A stretch of 64,000 bases of DNA from Castanea sativa (Eukaryota; Streptophyta; Magnoliopsida; Fagales; Fagaceae): contig NC_134014.1 of NCBI RefSeq assembly GCF_040712315.1, forward strand, positions 38,429,634 to 38,493,633, written 5' to 3'. Below are positions 1 through 11,375 of the stretch, piece after piece; positions within the stretch are counted from its first letter, which is position 1; every line of letters starts with the position of its first letter. Below the pieces are notes generated by a model that saw only the letters and a program-made list of their open reading frames with translations, made no database searches and had not been told where the DNA came from. The position numbers were made by a program, and so were the translations under genes.

Positions 1-849
1 TTACTTAGTAAGTTACATATTCACCTAATGAGTCTTGAACGTACAAGCTCAACCTCAGTCTTACTTTTTTAAGGAAAGCAAGTTTCATTTGAACTACAAC
101 TCATTGGCATTTTCTTGAATCATTTTTTGAAATAACAAGGAATCTCACCAAGGTAAGACCATTTAGACACAATGAGAGAGTAAACATTGGATGCATGACC
201 CCACCCATCAAAAGTATCTATAGTGTAATCCAAGGGAACTACTAGTGCGGAATTGAATCCACTCAACTCAGGATTTTAAGGCCCACAACACTCATCCAAA
301 GCCTTTCACCACTAGGAAGCACGTTGTTGGTAGCCTATTAAATCAACTAAACCCTCAATCTTCAAAATTGTGGTCAATGTGGTCCCTCCATCGGTCCATC
401 CACATCCATTAGTTAATGTCACTAATAATTTTTCCATGAGGCATCACCTGATCTAAAAATGCATGGTATGGTTTTCAATGACATTAAAAAAAAATCATAG
501 ATAAACATATGTAAGACAGATATATAGCGTTTTCATTTATCACTTCCGCTCTATCCAGTATTTCTATTATCTACTCTATACATGTCCGAAACCAGAACCA
601 GTGGGCACAAAACTCAATTTAAAATCATTGTAACAAGATTAAAAGACCTACTGGTACCTATCAAAATGAAAACCAAGGTAAGTATAAGGCCAACTAGCTA
701 CATTAATGCCTATAAATTTTTGCAGAGTATTATAATCATCAACAATAATATTATGCACATTGATAAATAAGTACATGCACACATATTGAGTTTAGATGGA
801 GTTTTCTATGAACTATGTATCAATTAGTACATCGTAAAACCAGACATAC

Positions 850-1742
850 TCATTTAGTGCAGCTGCATCTTTTCCTTTGCCAGACCTGAATGACAAAGAT
901 ACAACACAGATTAGCATCATCTCAATAAAGGCCAACATATCCAATCCCACCTTCAATACACATGAAAGTGTCCACATGCAAAACCATTAGATAAATAAGA
1001 AATTACACTAAAAGAATTTAAGGAGATACCATGCCAACAGCCTGGGTTTGTGCCTTTACTGATATGCATTACATTTTCCCTAAAACTGATTTTTTATTTT
1101 TTATTTATCTGGGGATTTAGGATAAGTATAAAATAAACCGAAAGATATGTCAATTAGTTGAGGACTTTTGCGCGTCAGGTGAAAGGAAAATTAGTGAAAA
1201 AGTTGTAAGAAGGATTTAAGGAAGGAGTAAAAAAAATTATCAAGGCCTTTTTTTTACTATTCCTTATGTTCTCTTTTTAAGATTTAGTCACATGGCTATT
1301 TTACTAAAAAATACATTTTCATCTCATGAGAAAAATCCACATGGCAGAATTTTAAGAGGGAAACCTAATGAACAATACTTAAGTATTGTATTTAAGTCTT
1401 AGAGAGAGAGATATGGGTTGAAGTTACACTTAGTGTGACTCTTAAAAGTTTACACATTTTTAAGACCATTAATTTGTAAGGGATCTAACTATTAAAAACT
1501 CACTTTCCCCTCCATAATGAAATAAAAATTCCATTCTCAAAAGTAATAATAACAAAAAATTGCTAAAATAATCTCCTTTCCAATAATTCTGGAAGTCACT
1601 AATATAATAGATGTGAACTGTAATAAATGATACAAATTATTAAACTCCTATAAATTACAACATTTAAATTCATGTCTTGCATATTATAAACCAATGCAAG
1701 TAAAGCCCATGTTCAACCACCACCCCCAAAAAAAATAAAAAA

Positions 1743-1798
<56 letters not shown>

Positions 1799-2451
1799 TA
1801 CACTAGCCTCATCACAAGCTTTTGTAGAAAAAAAAGTGTTTGTATTTTATATATATAATTTTTATTTTGAAAATTTAATTTATAAATAAATAAAACAATT
1901 TGAAAATCAATAAGGAGTAACCCTATTTTTTAGACAGTAATTTAATGGTAGTTAGAGTTGTATTTTTACCAAATTGTCCACTAAGTTCATAAAATCAACA
2001 TAATTGAGTCAAGATTGTTGGTGCATTACACATGCATTCTCATCGTATATATACAGCCTACAAATCCAACTGAAAGGTCTGATATGTGTAAATAAAACCA
2101 AAATATATATGAAGTAAATACATGAAAGCAATGTAAAACTAGACATACTTGATTGCTTTGACTTTTCTTTCACACCTGAATGACCAAGATGCAAGAAGGA
2201 TTAGCATCATCTCAGGAAAGGCAGATAAAATTTAAATAAATAAATAAAACCAATTGTACTTGCCATGAGAACGTTAAATCTGCCAACTTGGCAACCACAA
2301 CACCAAGTCCGATATAATATACTACAAAAAAAAAAAAAAATGAGAAGCGGAATTAGGGTTAGGGGAAGAAGAAAAGGCAAAATCCAATTACACGATAAAA
2401 AAACAAAACCCTAATCAATTAACATAAATTCGTACGGAGTTTGAAAGCCAT
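850..2451 (-). CDS. Small split gene A, copy 1 (5' four exons, rest off window)
   Basis: Four exons are visible on the minus strand: 2436-2451 (start ATG at 2451), 2264-2279, 2149-2175 and 850-885. They encode MAFKLHLTFSW, then CERKVKAIK, then SGKGKDAAALN and part of a Glu codon. Splice sites are canonical except intron 2, whose donor is GC (GCAAGT). Exons 5 and 6, seen in copy 2 at 48033-48116 and 47605-47656, would lie left of position 1. The product would be a 76-residue, Lys-rich protein without a signal peptide or membrane segment. I do not recognise it. Residue differences from copy 2 are Lys/Arg at position 4 and Ala/Glu in the KVKxIK stretch. The gene abuts a truncated copia element at about 2680. 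Expression is unproven. Confidence 0.6.
1395..1500. repeat. Mutator-like TIR fragment in gene A intron
   Basis: The stretch after the short GA run (GGTTGAAGTTACACTTAGTG) resembles the terminal repeat of the element at 34606-36113. No opposite end is seen nearby, so this is a lone or truncated end. The duplicate lies at about 49621-49725. Confidence 0.5.
1749..1800. repeat. (TA)n/(CA)n microsatellite
   Basis: A run of about 40 bp of TA followed by CA. In copy 2 the same site (about 49970-49990) is much shorter, so the locus is length-variable between the duplicates. Confidence 0.95.
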
Positions 2452-2679
2452 TGTAGAATTTTTGGAGAGCGATGCAACCCTTCCTAGACGCTAGACCGAG
2501 AGTTTTTGAGAATCGGGAGAGTGTGTTAAGTACTTATTATGTTTGAGGTGGGCGGTGCTAGCCATCAAATATTTATTTGGGCTGAGATTGGCGGCCCATA
2601 TCTCTGCCCACATCCCCTCTCCGATCCGTTACATCTATTATATTTCTTTTTTCTTTTTTTAATACTACTAAAATTCGGG

Positions 2680-3460
2680 AGAAAACTAAGCACCATGTAG
2701 TATTTTCCACATGAAAGAAAGAAATTTCTCAAGCAAATAATAAGCATTCCACAAGGTCTTCCAAATATTGGAATTAGGAGTTGAATCAACAACCCACTCA
2801 ATATCATATGGTGGGAGGCTGAACAACCCTTTTGTAGGGATAATATGGTGGAAGGTTGCCGAATCAATAATTCACTCAATATCATTCTTAACAACATGCT
2901 CACACTTTAGATCTTCAACAGAGAGCATCAAAGCATTCTCAATAATTATTATTTTCATTATCATCCTCTTCATTTTTGTCTTTAATTTGCTTCTTATTAC
3001 AATGCCAACAATTCCATCTTATATGACCCTTTTTTCCATTATAGAAACATTCTCTTGTTCCCTTAAACTGAGATCTACCTCTTGATTGTGACCTTTCATT
3101 AAATCTAAACCGATCATTATGTCCTTTGCTATTACTTCTACCCTTGTGCTCGAGGTTTAAGGCAGATCCAAACCCTGAGTATTCACTTGCATCTCGCCTA
3201 TGAACTTCCTCGGCTAAAATCAGATCTCGCATGTCATTATACTTGAGTTTACTATTTCCTGTTGAGTTATTTACTGCCATTCCCATAGCCTCCCAACTAT
3301 TTGGCAAAGAAGCCAAAACGATCAGTACACAGATCTCATCATCAAAATCAATTTCTACGAAAGACAGTTGATTTTTGATGGCGTCGAATTCATTCAAATG
3401 TTGTGCTATTGATGCAATCTCTACCATCTTCATATTGAATAATTTCTTCATCAAATGCTC
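2680..3460 (-). pseudogene. Ty1/copia gag C-terminal part and protease start, broken
   Basis: Read on the minus strand from 3460, this continues the copia Gag begun at 7184-7522. It gives MMKKLFNMKMVEIASIAQHL, then the typical Gag core and a zinc-knuckle-like stretch CFYNGKKGHIRWNC. The second Cys of the CCHC knuckle is replaced (Asn here, Tyr in copy 2), so the knuckle is defective. The protease start DIEWIIDS follows, with a local echo DIEWVVDS. The frame then breaks and the element stops near 2680, next to the upstream region of gene A. Integrase, RT and RNase H are absent. A gypsy-like element splits the gene at 3461-7178. Confidence 0.85.
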
Positions 3461-3873
3461 TGATGTAGGACAAAATCTACAATTTAATTTTAATATTTTT
3501 ATGTAAAAAAACGCTATTTTAGGTTTAGGTGATTTATTTCCTTGTTTTTTGGTGCTTTTAAGGTTTTTTAGGTCAAATTTGGTTCCTGTTATGGTTAGGT
3601 ATTAATTATGAGTTATTTTAGAATATATTTCCTTATCTGTCAAGTTTTACGGAGCCCTTAAATAGGCCTCTAAGTCTGTAAACGTTTTTCATAGACTAAT
3701 ATCAATAAATAGAGACTTTTTGTCAAATTATTTTTCTGGTGGATTCCAATTTTCTTTTCCTTGTGGATTCAAGAAAACCCCTTATGGATTTAAGGTTTTC
3801 TACCAGAAGCTAATAGTTTAGTTTCTATTCAAGAAAGTATCATGTGCGCTTTCTTATGGCTTCTGCAACATTA
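3461..3873 (+). repeat. 5' LTR of gypsy-like element, copy 1
   Basis: 413 bp, TGATGT...ACATTA. It contains about 108 bp (near 3740-3850) that the 3' LTR at 6871-7178 lacks. The final dinucleotide reads TA rather than CA, consistent with a C-to-T change. Confidence 0.8.
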
Positions 3874-3906
3874 GTTAGTATTAGTGTCTTGGCATACCCT
3901 AGTTTG

Positions 3907-4695
3907 ATGGCTAACTGACGAGACAATAACCACCACAACAATGACCATGGTGATGACGTCAACAACCCAGTCCTCACTAGGGGTGAGTTCCTTGAGTTTC
4001 ATAAAGAGGCCCGTGATGAGAATCAACAATTTTGTAAAAAGAGTCAGCAAATTATAGGCGAAATCAAGCAAATGATTGCTACTTTTCTTGCTAGGAAATC
4101 ATCTCATAACAACAATAATCAATATATTGGATGACGCACTCCTAACTACAAGAAAATTCCATTCTTTGATAGAGATATGTGTAAGTTGGATTTTATTGAC
4201 TGGCTTCTTGATTTGGAAGAGTATTTTAATTTTTGGAAGATTTGTGATGAAGAAAAAGTACTGCTTGCATCTAATAAATTGGACGATGAAGCAGAGGAAT
4301 GGTGGGAAGATATTAAAATCGATAGAAAGCAACGAAGTAAGCATCCAATCTGCTCTTGGCAAAGAATCAAAAGGGTATTAATTGATTTATGTTTTCCTAA
4401 TGACTATTATGATATACTAGATTATACAAGTGTTGATTATAAATCTTTATATTCATGTGAAAGGCTATATGTTCAAAACATGGAAGGTCAACCACAAAAC
4501 CAAAATTATCATAGTCAAGCTCATGTGTCAAGTAAAGTAAAGAATTTGAGGGTTGAGAAGAAGCAGCCTGTTTGTAAAGAAAATTTTAAAGAGGTTAAAA
4601 AAGATCAAGACTTGCAACAAGTTATTGAATTGAAGATTGAAGATACCACTCGCCAAAAACTTGATGAAGAGGTTAAAGAAAAGAAGGTGAGCTAA
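3907..4695 (+). pseudogene. Ty3/gypsy Gag (Retrotrans_gag type), copy 1
   Basis: The ATG at 3907 opens a Gag frame that runs to 4695. It carries two stops: TGA at 3916 and TGA at about 4132. The second is CGA in copy 2, as expected from decay of a CpG codon. The core KLDFIDWLLDLEEYFNFW with EEWWEDIKIDRKQR and SWQRIKRVL matches the nucleocapsid-forming gag domain of plant Ty3/gypsy elements. The C-terminal part is Lys-rich and shows no zinc knuckle. Gag packages element RNA; with no pol in the element, it could only have moved in trans. Confidence 0.85.
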
Positions 4696-4942
4696 TTGTG
4701 GACACAATGGGGAGTTGCCACCTAGTTTTTACAATGGTCTAAAAACCATATATATAGCGTCCTCTCGAGGAATGACTTTTTGATCTTACTACCAAAGATA
4801 TGCGTTTGGAGTTAAGACCCAGTCTTGGGAAAGTGTCAAGCACCCAAAACCACCCAACCCTAAGGTTGGCTTCTCTTCATTGTGTCTTATGTCTTAACCC
4901 TATTAAAGGTACACTCAACATTGCATCTGTACTCATACACAC

Positions 4943-5200
4943 ACTAGCATACATCTAAACACACAACATGACATCAATTATCCCTAACCATACATCTATC
5001 ATACATGCCAACCAAAGCCTAACATTCATCTAATCATGCATATCAAACAACCTAACATTCATCTAATCATGACACATCATCACGTCACAAACCCTAGCAT
5101 ACATCTAATCATGGCATATCCTAACATTCATCTAACATATATGTCACATTATCCTAGCATTCATCTAGCATGGCATAACATAAACCCTACATGCCACTAC
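4943..5200. repeat. Degenerate tandem repeats inside solo LTR
   Basis: About ten imperfect units built on CCTARCATTCATCTAATCATG, spaced 25-40 bp. The open frame across this stretch only reflects the repeat. The duplicate lies at about 53150-53405. Confidence 0.8.
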
Positions 5201-5593
5201 CATCATGTCATTATATTCCATCCAAGGCAGAAGCATCTGAACATCAAATCAAGATAGAAACAAGACAAGTCATGTTATCACCTAAAGCATTAAGAACACA
5301 ATTGTATCATCAAACCTTAACCATACCATGCATGTATATCGTGAATGCATGACTTACCTTTACTTACCTTGCAACAACTTAACACCTATGACATCATGCA
5401 TGAACATGTGAATGAATGACATGGCATTTAACAAAGAAATAAAATCAAACCCTAATTTAAACACGTGGAAGGCAAAAAAACAAATAACATGTAAACAAAG
5501 ACTCAAGCTATATACAGATACATAAAGGATTAAAGCAGGAGTATAACATGTGAAACAAACAAAGCAAAGCATAAATTAAGGTTTCTGGACAAC

Positions 5594-6320
5594 AGCCTAC
5601 ATATGCATACAGAAGCCTGCATACGCAGGCTAAATATATGCGTGCACAGGATTTGATCTGCGTATGCATGCACAACGCAGGGTTGTTCAAGAACCCTAAC
5701 CTAGAAATAGCAAACACAGAAACAAGGCAAAACTTAAAACTATAAATCTAACACCCTAACATGCTTTAAAGCAGAAGCAAGACTAAACCTAGGCTAAACA
5801 AACATGTTATAATATAAACAACACAAAAAAATAAGATTAAAACACAAATTAAAGACAGAAAAGAAAGAAAAGTTTGAAATATATACCTCAAAGTAAAAAG
5901 CTCCTAGACCTGATTTTTTACAGTTCCCCTCAGTCAAATCTATTCACAAATCAATAAACGTGTGATTAGTAATCTTAAAATTCAAAGATCAAGACCAGAA
6001 AATGCCCTAATCAAATAAAATTTATTTGAGAATGTTTTGTGAAAAACTCCTTATTTAATTCACTATTTCTAGTGAATTTTAGTGTTTTCCCGTGGATTTT
6101 TGTGTGTTTTGAAAATATACCATGTATGACTATTTATATTGTGAAAATAGGGGTTTGGAATGACTTTCAAATGATGTGAGATTCATTCCAAACCTTAACA
6201 TTAATGAAGAAAACTTGTCTTATATGTTTTTGAAACCCTACTTGCGTGCGTAGGTTCGTACCTGCATACGCATGCTTTAAGATTGCATACGCATGTTCAT
6301 ACTTGCGTATGCAGGTCGAG
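5594..6320. repeat. Clustered GCATACGCAGG / CCTGCGTATGC motifs in solo LTR
   Basis: Two clusters (about 5594-5680 and 6240-6320) contain repeated, partly palindromic CpG-containing words such as CCTGCATACGCAGG and TTGCGTATGCAGG in both orientations. They lie in otherwise CpG-poor LTR sequence. Copy 2 has the same clusters at about 53800-53885 and 54445-54525 with few changes. Confidence 0.6.
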
Positions 6321-6870
6321 GGTTTTCTTTGGAGTTTCTTTCCAAAAATAGATTTTTTGCTTATTAAAAAGTTATATTTTCCATTTAACACCTTTCAAAT
6401 CAATTTGTAATCTGATTGGGCCCTAAACCAACCTTGGGTATAAGAATTTTGGCATCATGGGGAGCGGGGATTTAAGTCGTAAGGGGTACAAAATGCAGTG
6501 TCTACAATAATAACAGAAATCAAAAGATGGTAATTGTTGAGACTATTATGGAACATCCAATAGAGGTTAAATATGAGGATAAGTCCCCAACCCACAATCC
6601 TCAAGTTTCTGTTGATTTGTTGAAGATGACTACAATATGTTGATTTTCTTGGAGTAGAAAATTTTAATTTTATTATCAGTGCTGTGTTGATTGACGTTGC
6701 AAATAAATTGAAGGTAGATGAGAAGAAATCTTATGCTACACTTTATGAAGAATTCAAGTTTTAAAATCGGATCAAGTTATTAAAGCATTCAAAGTATTTG
6801 TTTATTTGGTATAGAAGATTTCAGATTTCAAAGATGAACTCGAGGACGAGTTTGTTTCAAGTGGAGGGTC

Positions 6871-7178
6871 TGATGTAGGACAGAATCTACAATTTAATTT
6901 TTGTAATTATTTAATTTTAATATTTTTATGTAATAAACGTAATTTTAGGTTTAGGTGATTTATTTTCTTGTTTTATAGTGCTTTTAAAGTTTTTTAGGTC
7001 AAGTTTGATTCCTGTTATGGTTAGGTATTAATTAGGAATTATTTTAGAATATAGTTTTTCGTTGTCAAGTTTTACAGAGCCTTTAAATAAGCTTCTAAGT
7101 CTGTAAACATTTTTCATATACTATTATCAATGAACACATATTTTTGTCAAATTATTTCTTCAGGCTTCTGTGACATCA
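6871..7178 (+). repeat. 3' LTR of gypsy-like element, copy 1
   Basis: 308 bp, TGATGT...ACATCA, followed by target duplication TGCAC at 7179-7183. It has a 16-bp insertion near its start and a 108-bp deletion near its end relative to the 5' LTR. Confidence 0.85.
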
Positions 7179-7183
7179 TGCAC

Positions 7184-7522
7184 CTTGTTATTTGCTGACG
7201 GCTTTTCATACATATCAGACAAAGCCTTCTTCAGATCTGTTGTGGTCTTCTCCCTCACAACATTGTGTGAAACGGATCATGACAAAGTTAGTCGAATAAC
7301 TCCTAATACCTAACTTTCAAGAAAAGCCCATTCTTCATCTTTCATAGTTGCAGGTTCTCCCCCAAAAGTGGCAAATGTAACTCCTTCCCATAGAGGTAGT
7401 CCTCGATCTACATCCTACATAATCCAAAGTCTGTGCAATCGAATTTTTCTATTCCAGACACCTTTCGTATTTTCTCTACCATTGCTCCCATTCAAACCTT
7501 AACCTTAGACCCTAGTACCAAT
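7184..7522 (-). pseudogene. Ty1/copia primer site and Gag N-terminal part, broken
   Basis: Read on the minus strand from 7522: a primer-binding-like ATTGGTACTAGGGTC directly after the LTR end, then Gag residues KFDCTDFGLCRM, IEDYLYGKELHLPLLGE and, after frame changes, a KPSANNKVH-type ending. The sequence resumes at 3460 after the inserted gypsy-like element. Several stops and shifts break the frame; for example CRM is followed by TAG. Confidence 0.8.
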
Positions 7523-7905
7523 TGTAGGGAATTTACACTAAATTCCTAGATCTGAAAATCTTCAGTCACACTCTAAATCCAACAACTACCCATGGTCGTA
7601 GTATCCAAAATATATCCCTAGAGAAAAAACTCCAAATTAATATTCTCTTGTGTATGTCTCACCGCTAAAGAAAGTCTCCCTGTCTTCTTTGCTCTCACAC
7701 ACATAATTTTTCTTTCCTCACTGCCTCACACTTGCTGCTGTTCTTTTTCTTATTTTCTACAATATGGCACACACGCACATCACAAAGCATATGTCTTTTA
7801 TATGCATCAATTAATAATCCTAGCCGCCTAATACTTCTCTTAGGCAAATTGGGACTCCAAGTCACGTGGCTCACTTGGCCACTAAAGTGGGCTGGTCCCA
7901 CAACA
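7523..7905 (-). repeat. Copia LTR adjoining the broken gag, copy 1
   Basis: On the minus strand it begins about TGTTGTGGG and ends CCCTACA, just before the primer-site-like sequence. It contains GCATATAAAAGACATATG, a good TATA-type promoter core, about 110 bp into the LTR. The left edge is set by where the LINE relic stops and is approximate. The partner LTR is missing, because the element is truncated at about 2680. Confidence 0.65.
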
Positions 7906-8330
7906 AACACAGCCTCGTTCCTATGCAACCATAAGGACCATATGCTGAAAGGAAACGAAATCTTCCACAGAAGCCGATGCTTGGGAGAAGAATCAAGACT
8001 AGAGCAGTTAAAGTGGAGCCAATCATCAGAGGCATATTAAAGGAGGCCATACAGGCATTAGGGCTTCCCAAATTATTCCAAAAAACTACTGACTCATGGC
8101 GGTCACGCAACAGGTGAGCAATGGACTCGGAAGCCATACCACATCTTGGGCATAAAGGAGACATATCGATCCCCCTATTGGCTAAAATTTCCCGAACAAG
8201 GACATTTTATGGGCACATAACCAAAGAAAATTCTTGATCTTAGGAATGGCCCAAGCTTTCCAAACATAGGTTCCAAAGGTGGCCTTCGAGGTAACACCGC
8301 AATCAAAATTATCACCAAGCCAAACTTAAG
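7906..8330 (-). pseudogene. LINE ORF2 relic: zf-RVT to pre-RNase H region
   Basis: On the minus strand the frame reads VWKAWAIPKIKNFLWLCAH, then after a 1-nt shift MSPLCPRCGMASESIAHLL, then a region ending RNEAVF. This is the zinc-binding RT-associated domain of plant L1-type LINEs (CPRCG...H pattern). It differs from the long LINE at 9672-14726, so it is an independent insertion. The copia LTR cuts it at 7905. Copy 2 is at about 56111-56535. Confidence 0.8.
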
Positions 8331-9671
8331 CTTTTTGGTTTTCCCACAAGCTCAATCTCAAACATTATTTTAGGCTTGTCGAGCTTGAGCCAAGCTTGAA
8401 CTTTTGACTTCTAACAAGCTCTAATAATGAGTGACAAGTTGAAAGATTTATCTTCCGTCCCTTCTTATGAGCTCATTGTTGACATCCATTTTCACGACAT
8501 ATTTTTTTACAAGCCCATTTCACGTACTATATTATATTTTATTATTTTAAGCATGGCCCAAGCCCATGTAACATATTGAGGGAAATTGAGGAAGTGTGGT
8601 TTGGAGGGTATGAGTCTGTTTCTTTCAAACCTTTTGCATGAGCCCAGCCCATGTGTGCTATCAAGTGGGTAAGGGACACTGGTAGCACCTCAGGCTCATA
8701 GAGGAGGTATTGTACCTAAAATTTCCACCCCCAAAAGAGCTTTCATGAACTTTATGGACGTACTAGGGGTTTTACCTTAGATTTTGTCACACATTGGGTC
8801 CTTGGCGACGTGACTCTTGTGTGCTTATATTTCTAGGGTGGGATGTGTGCATGTGACTACCTTTTTTTTTTCTTTTTTTTTTTAAGAGTCACCACCAATC
8901 ATTGGTTTTGTATTAGGTGTAATTGGTCACTTAGAGTCTAATTTATTTTAAGTTACCTAATTAGCTATACCAATTTTAATGGGTTTGTTAATTATGGTAA
9001 ACCAAAATTCTTTGAACCAAAGTTCTTGGACTTAAAAGTTTGGTTATGTGTGGGGAAGATGTTAGGCACCCCACAACACCTATCAGAAAATAGTACCTCA
9101 TTTTAATTTATTTCAATTATTAACTTTTTATGAAAAAATAGAATACTTGGTGTTTTGATTTTTTGAAAAGGTTTTTGCAAACAATATACATACAAATATG
9201 TGTGTGTGTGTGTAAATATTTACGTATATACAATCAAGGCATATGAGGTATATATATAGGTATCATGTGAAAAGGCATACAAGCATACTATAGAATAGCA
9301 TGCGAATATTTATTTATTATACATCTAGCATGTGGATAGTAAATACTATACAAAAAAAAAAAAAATTACAACGTAAAAATAAAAAGAGAGAGTTGGACAA
9401 GTAGCACCTTGTTGTTATCCACAATTTTCTCATTTTTTATCATGCAAAAAAAAAAAAAAAATGAAATAGTAGGAACAATGTTACTTAAAGGGGGTTCAAA
9501 GACTCAAGGGAATGAGTCTTGAACATAAATCCCTACAATTATTCTAAGAAAAAGGTTTGAAATAAAGAAGTTGCAACCTTAATTTTATTATTTTGAAAAT
9601 GGACATTTTTTGGAAAAGATTTTATTGAGACATCTTGAGAAAAGACATTTTTTATCTTATCATTTTCTTAG
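8331..9671. other. No gene; LTR-like remnant
   Basis: AT-rich sequence without a supportable ORF. At 8887-9080 it contains GAGTCACCACCAATCATTG and, later, GTGGGGAAGATGTTAGGCACCCC. This block pair resembles the one in the solo LTR at 4697-6506, so part of this is probably another LTR remnant. There is a short TG run at 9199-9213. Confidence 0.5.
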
Positions 9672-9884
9672 AACTCCAACGTGGTAGAAGTTGTTCAGTC
9701 TCTTTGTCGCTTAGAAAGTGAGGTTTTCTCTCTTCTCTAAGGCAGTAGAAGTGTGTTGGTCCCTTCATTGGAAGGAGAGTTTGTTCTCAGGAGGTAACAA
9801 GTGTACCTTCCGAGCTAGTGGATTCTTTGTTTTTTTGGGGTTGTTGGGAAACACTTTTTTTCTTGTTTCACCTTGAAATTTGCC

Positions 9885-11350
9885 ATGGAGGAGTTAGCAA
9901 ATCAATGGACCAACTTTTCCCTTTTAGAAAAGGAAACTGTTGGATTCACGCTATCAAAAGAACAACGTATTGGTGAATTTTTGCTAGCTACTCAATTCCT
10001 TACTCCACGTTTTCTAAATATGGAGGCCATGGTGCGAACTTTCAAACAATTGTGGAGATCTACAAACGAGTTCACTATCTGAAACCAAAATGATCACCAA
10101 GTTCTGTTTGTATTTGATAACCCCAATGATATAGATAGAATTCTCAAAAATCAGCCTTGGAGTTTCGATAAACATCTGGCGATGCTGCAGAGGTACAATA
10201 CAAATTATCCGGTTTGCAACCTGGTTTTTTCAAAAACGTTATTTTGGGTTCAGGTCCATGATATCCCAATTCGGTACATGACAAAGGAAGTGGCAGAAAA
10301 CATCTGTGACATCATTGGGGAAGTGCATAAATCAACAGATGTAGTAACCGATGAAGGTGGACATTTCATTCGGGTGCAAGTGATGATTGATATTACTCTG
10401 CCTTTATGCCGAGGTAGGGTTATTACACTAGATAATGGTTAAAACATTGGGTCCAATTCCGATACGAGCATTTGCCAAACCTCTGTTTCTGGTGTGGGAG
10501 TCTGAATCACGCAGATAAGAATTGCGAGCTATGGCTGCAAAGCAAAGGCACACTAACAATGGATCAACAATAGTACAACTCTAATCTGAAGGCCGCACCA
10601 TACATGTCTAATGGAAGAGATGTCATAGTTGTACCTGGTTTCTAAGGGATGAGACATCCATTCACGAGAAAAGAATTCCAGGCGGCAAGGGAAAGATTGG
10701 AGATGAGGATGAACAGTTCAGCGGAGAAACAACCGGAGATGGCTCAAGCAAGCATGGAAACCGATGAAGGAATTAATTCAGATATTAATGCCAAAGATTT
10801 ACCCGTTCCAAATGAGGTGACCATCAATGCTACGTTACCTCCAGAAGTTGTGATTGAATCAAATTCCCCAATGGTTGCAGAGGTACCGACGGATACACGT
10901 AGTAATGGGGAGGAGAAAAATAAGGAACCATAATTAATCTCGAACTCAATTACTTCCTAGAGTTGGCTAGATATGATGAGGACCCGAATATTAAGGATAA
11001 AGTGGTGAGGGTAATTAATGGGATGAGTAATTCTGAAGTTCCTAATTTGGCTCCTCCAATCAGTAGCAAGGGTTCACGTAAATCAACAGATAACCAAGGA
11101 AAGTTTTTTCCTGACGTGGCAGAAACTTCTAATCATTCTCAAAGCTTGGGAAAACCTAATCCTAAGTGTAAAAAAAAGTAAAAAACATGGACGGAACAAG
11201 TTCGCAAACCTGCACAGAAAACACAAGTGAACAAAGAAGAGAATGGGCTAAGATGCAGGAAGAGGAGGGGGGTTAATCATCTGGAGTTACATTCGAAGCG
11301 TAGATTGGTTTCAAAAGATGATGGAGCTGCTACAATTTCAATGGTGGAGG
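9885..11350 (+). pseudogene. LINE ORF1 (DUF4283 / zf-CCHC type), copy 1
   Basis: The ATG at 9885 opens MEELANQWTNFSLLEKE, an N-terminus typical of plant LINE ORF1 proteins with a DUF4283 RNA-binding region. The frame is cut by TGA at about 10080 and a stop at 10441. Beyond these it continues with NQPWSFDKHLAMLQRY, WVQVHDIPIRYM and a CX2CX4HX4C zinc knuckle (CFWCGSLNHADKNC, about 10489-10530), then a hydrophilic tail with further stops. ORF1 proteins bind LINE RNA in the ribonucleoprotein particle. Confidence 0.85.
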
Positions 11351-11375
11351 CTATATAGCAGCCCCGCCAATCGCA

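Larger units (their letters stand above)
4697..6506 (+). mobile_element. Solo LTR, 1.8 kb, copy 1
   Basis: Starts TGTGGACAC and ends GTGTCTACA. The right flank is ATAAT. The left flank is CTAAT here, but copy 2 keeps a perfect ATAAT on both sides, because copy 1 lost 10 bp just before the LTR. A single LTR with a 5-bp target duplication and no internal region is the product of LTR-LTR recombination. Near its start is GGAGTTGCCACC and, about 110 bp on, GGGAAAGTGTCAAGCACCC; a related pair occurs at 8887-9080. It has no ORF of note. Confidence 0.85.
3461..7178 (+). mobile_element. Gag-only, non-autonomous Ty3/gypsy-like element, copy 1
   Basis: Bounded by LTRs that begin TGATGT and end ACATTA (5') or ACATCA (3'). 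The 5' LTR is 3461-3873 and the 3' LTR is 6871-7178; the 3' copy lacks about 108 bp that the 5' copy has. The 3' LTR is preceded by a purine-rich tract (AAGTGGAGGG). The flanks are TGCTC at 3456-3460 and TGCAC at 7179-7183, a 5-bp target duplication with one mismatch. The element sits in the opposite orientation inside copia gag, and removing it rejoins that frame. It keeps gag and the last few codons of a polyprotein (MNSRTSLFQVEG) but no protease, RT or integrase, and carries a solo LTR at 4697-6506. Confidence 0.85.

Noticed and set aside
582..770. 62-codon frame starting MSETRTSGHK, extended to 81 codons at 48807
   Set aside because: It lies inside intron 4 of gene A on the other strand; the stop differs between copies only by one base, and no family is recognised.
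2321..2341. ACTACAAAAAAAAA as a left CACTA terminus for copy 1
   Set aside because: It reads ACTACC in copy 2, has no subterminal CTATAGTGGC hairpins beside it, and is simply an A-run in intron 1 of gene A.
4943..5200. Regularly spaced repeats as a CRISPR-like array
   Set aside because: Units are degenerate, spacing is irregular, and the setting is a plant LTR.
5036..5257. Open frame of 73 codons rich in HL, repeated at 53242
   Set aside because: It is a translation of the tandem repeats inside the solo LTR and has no independent coding signal.
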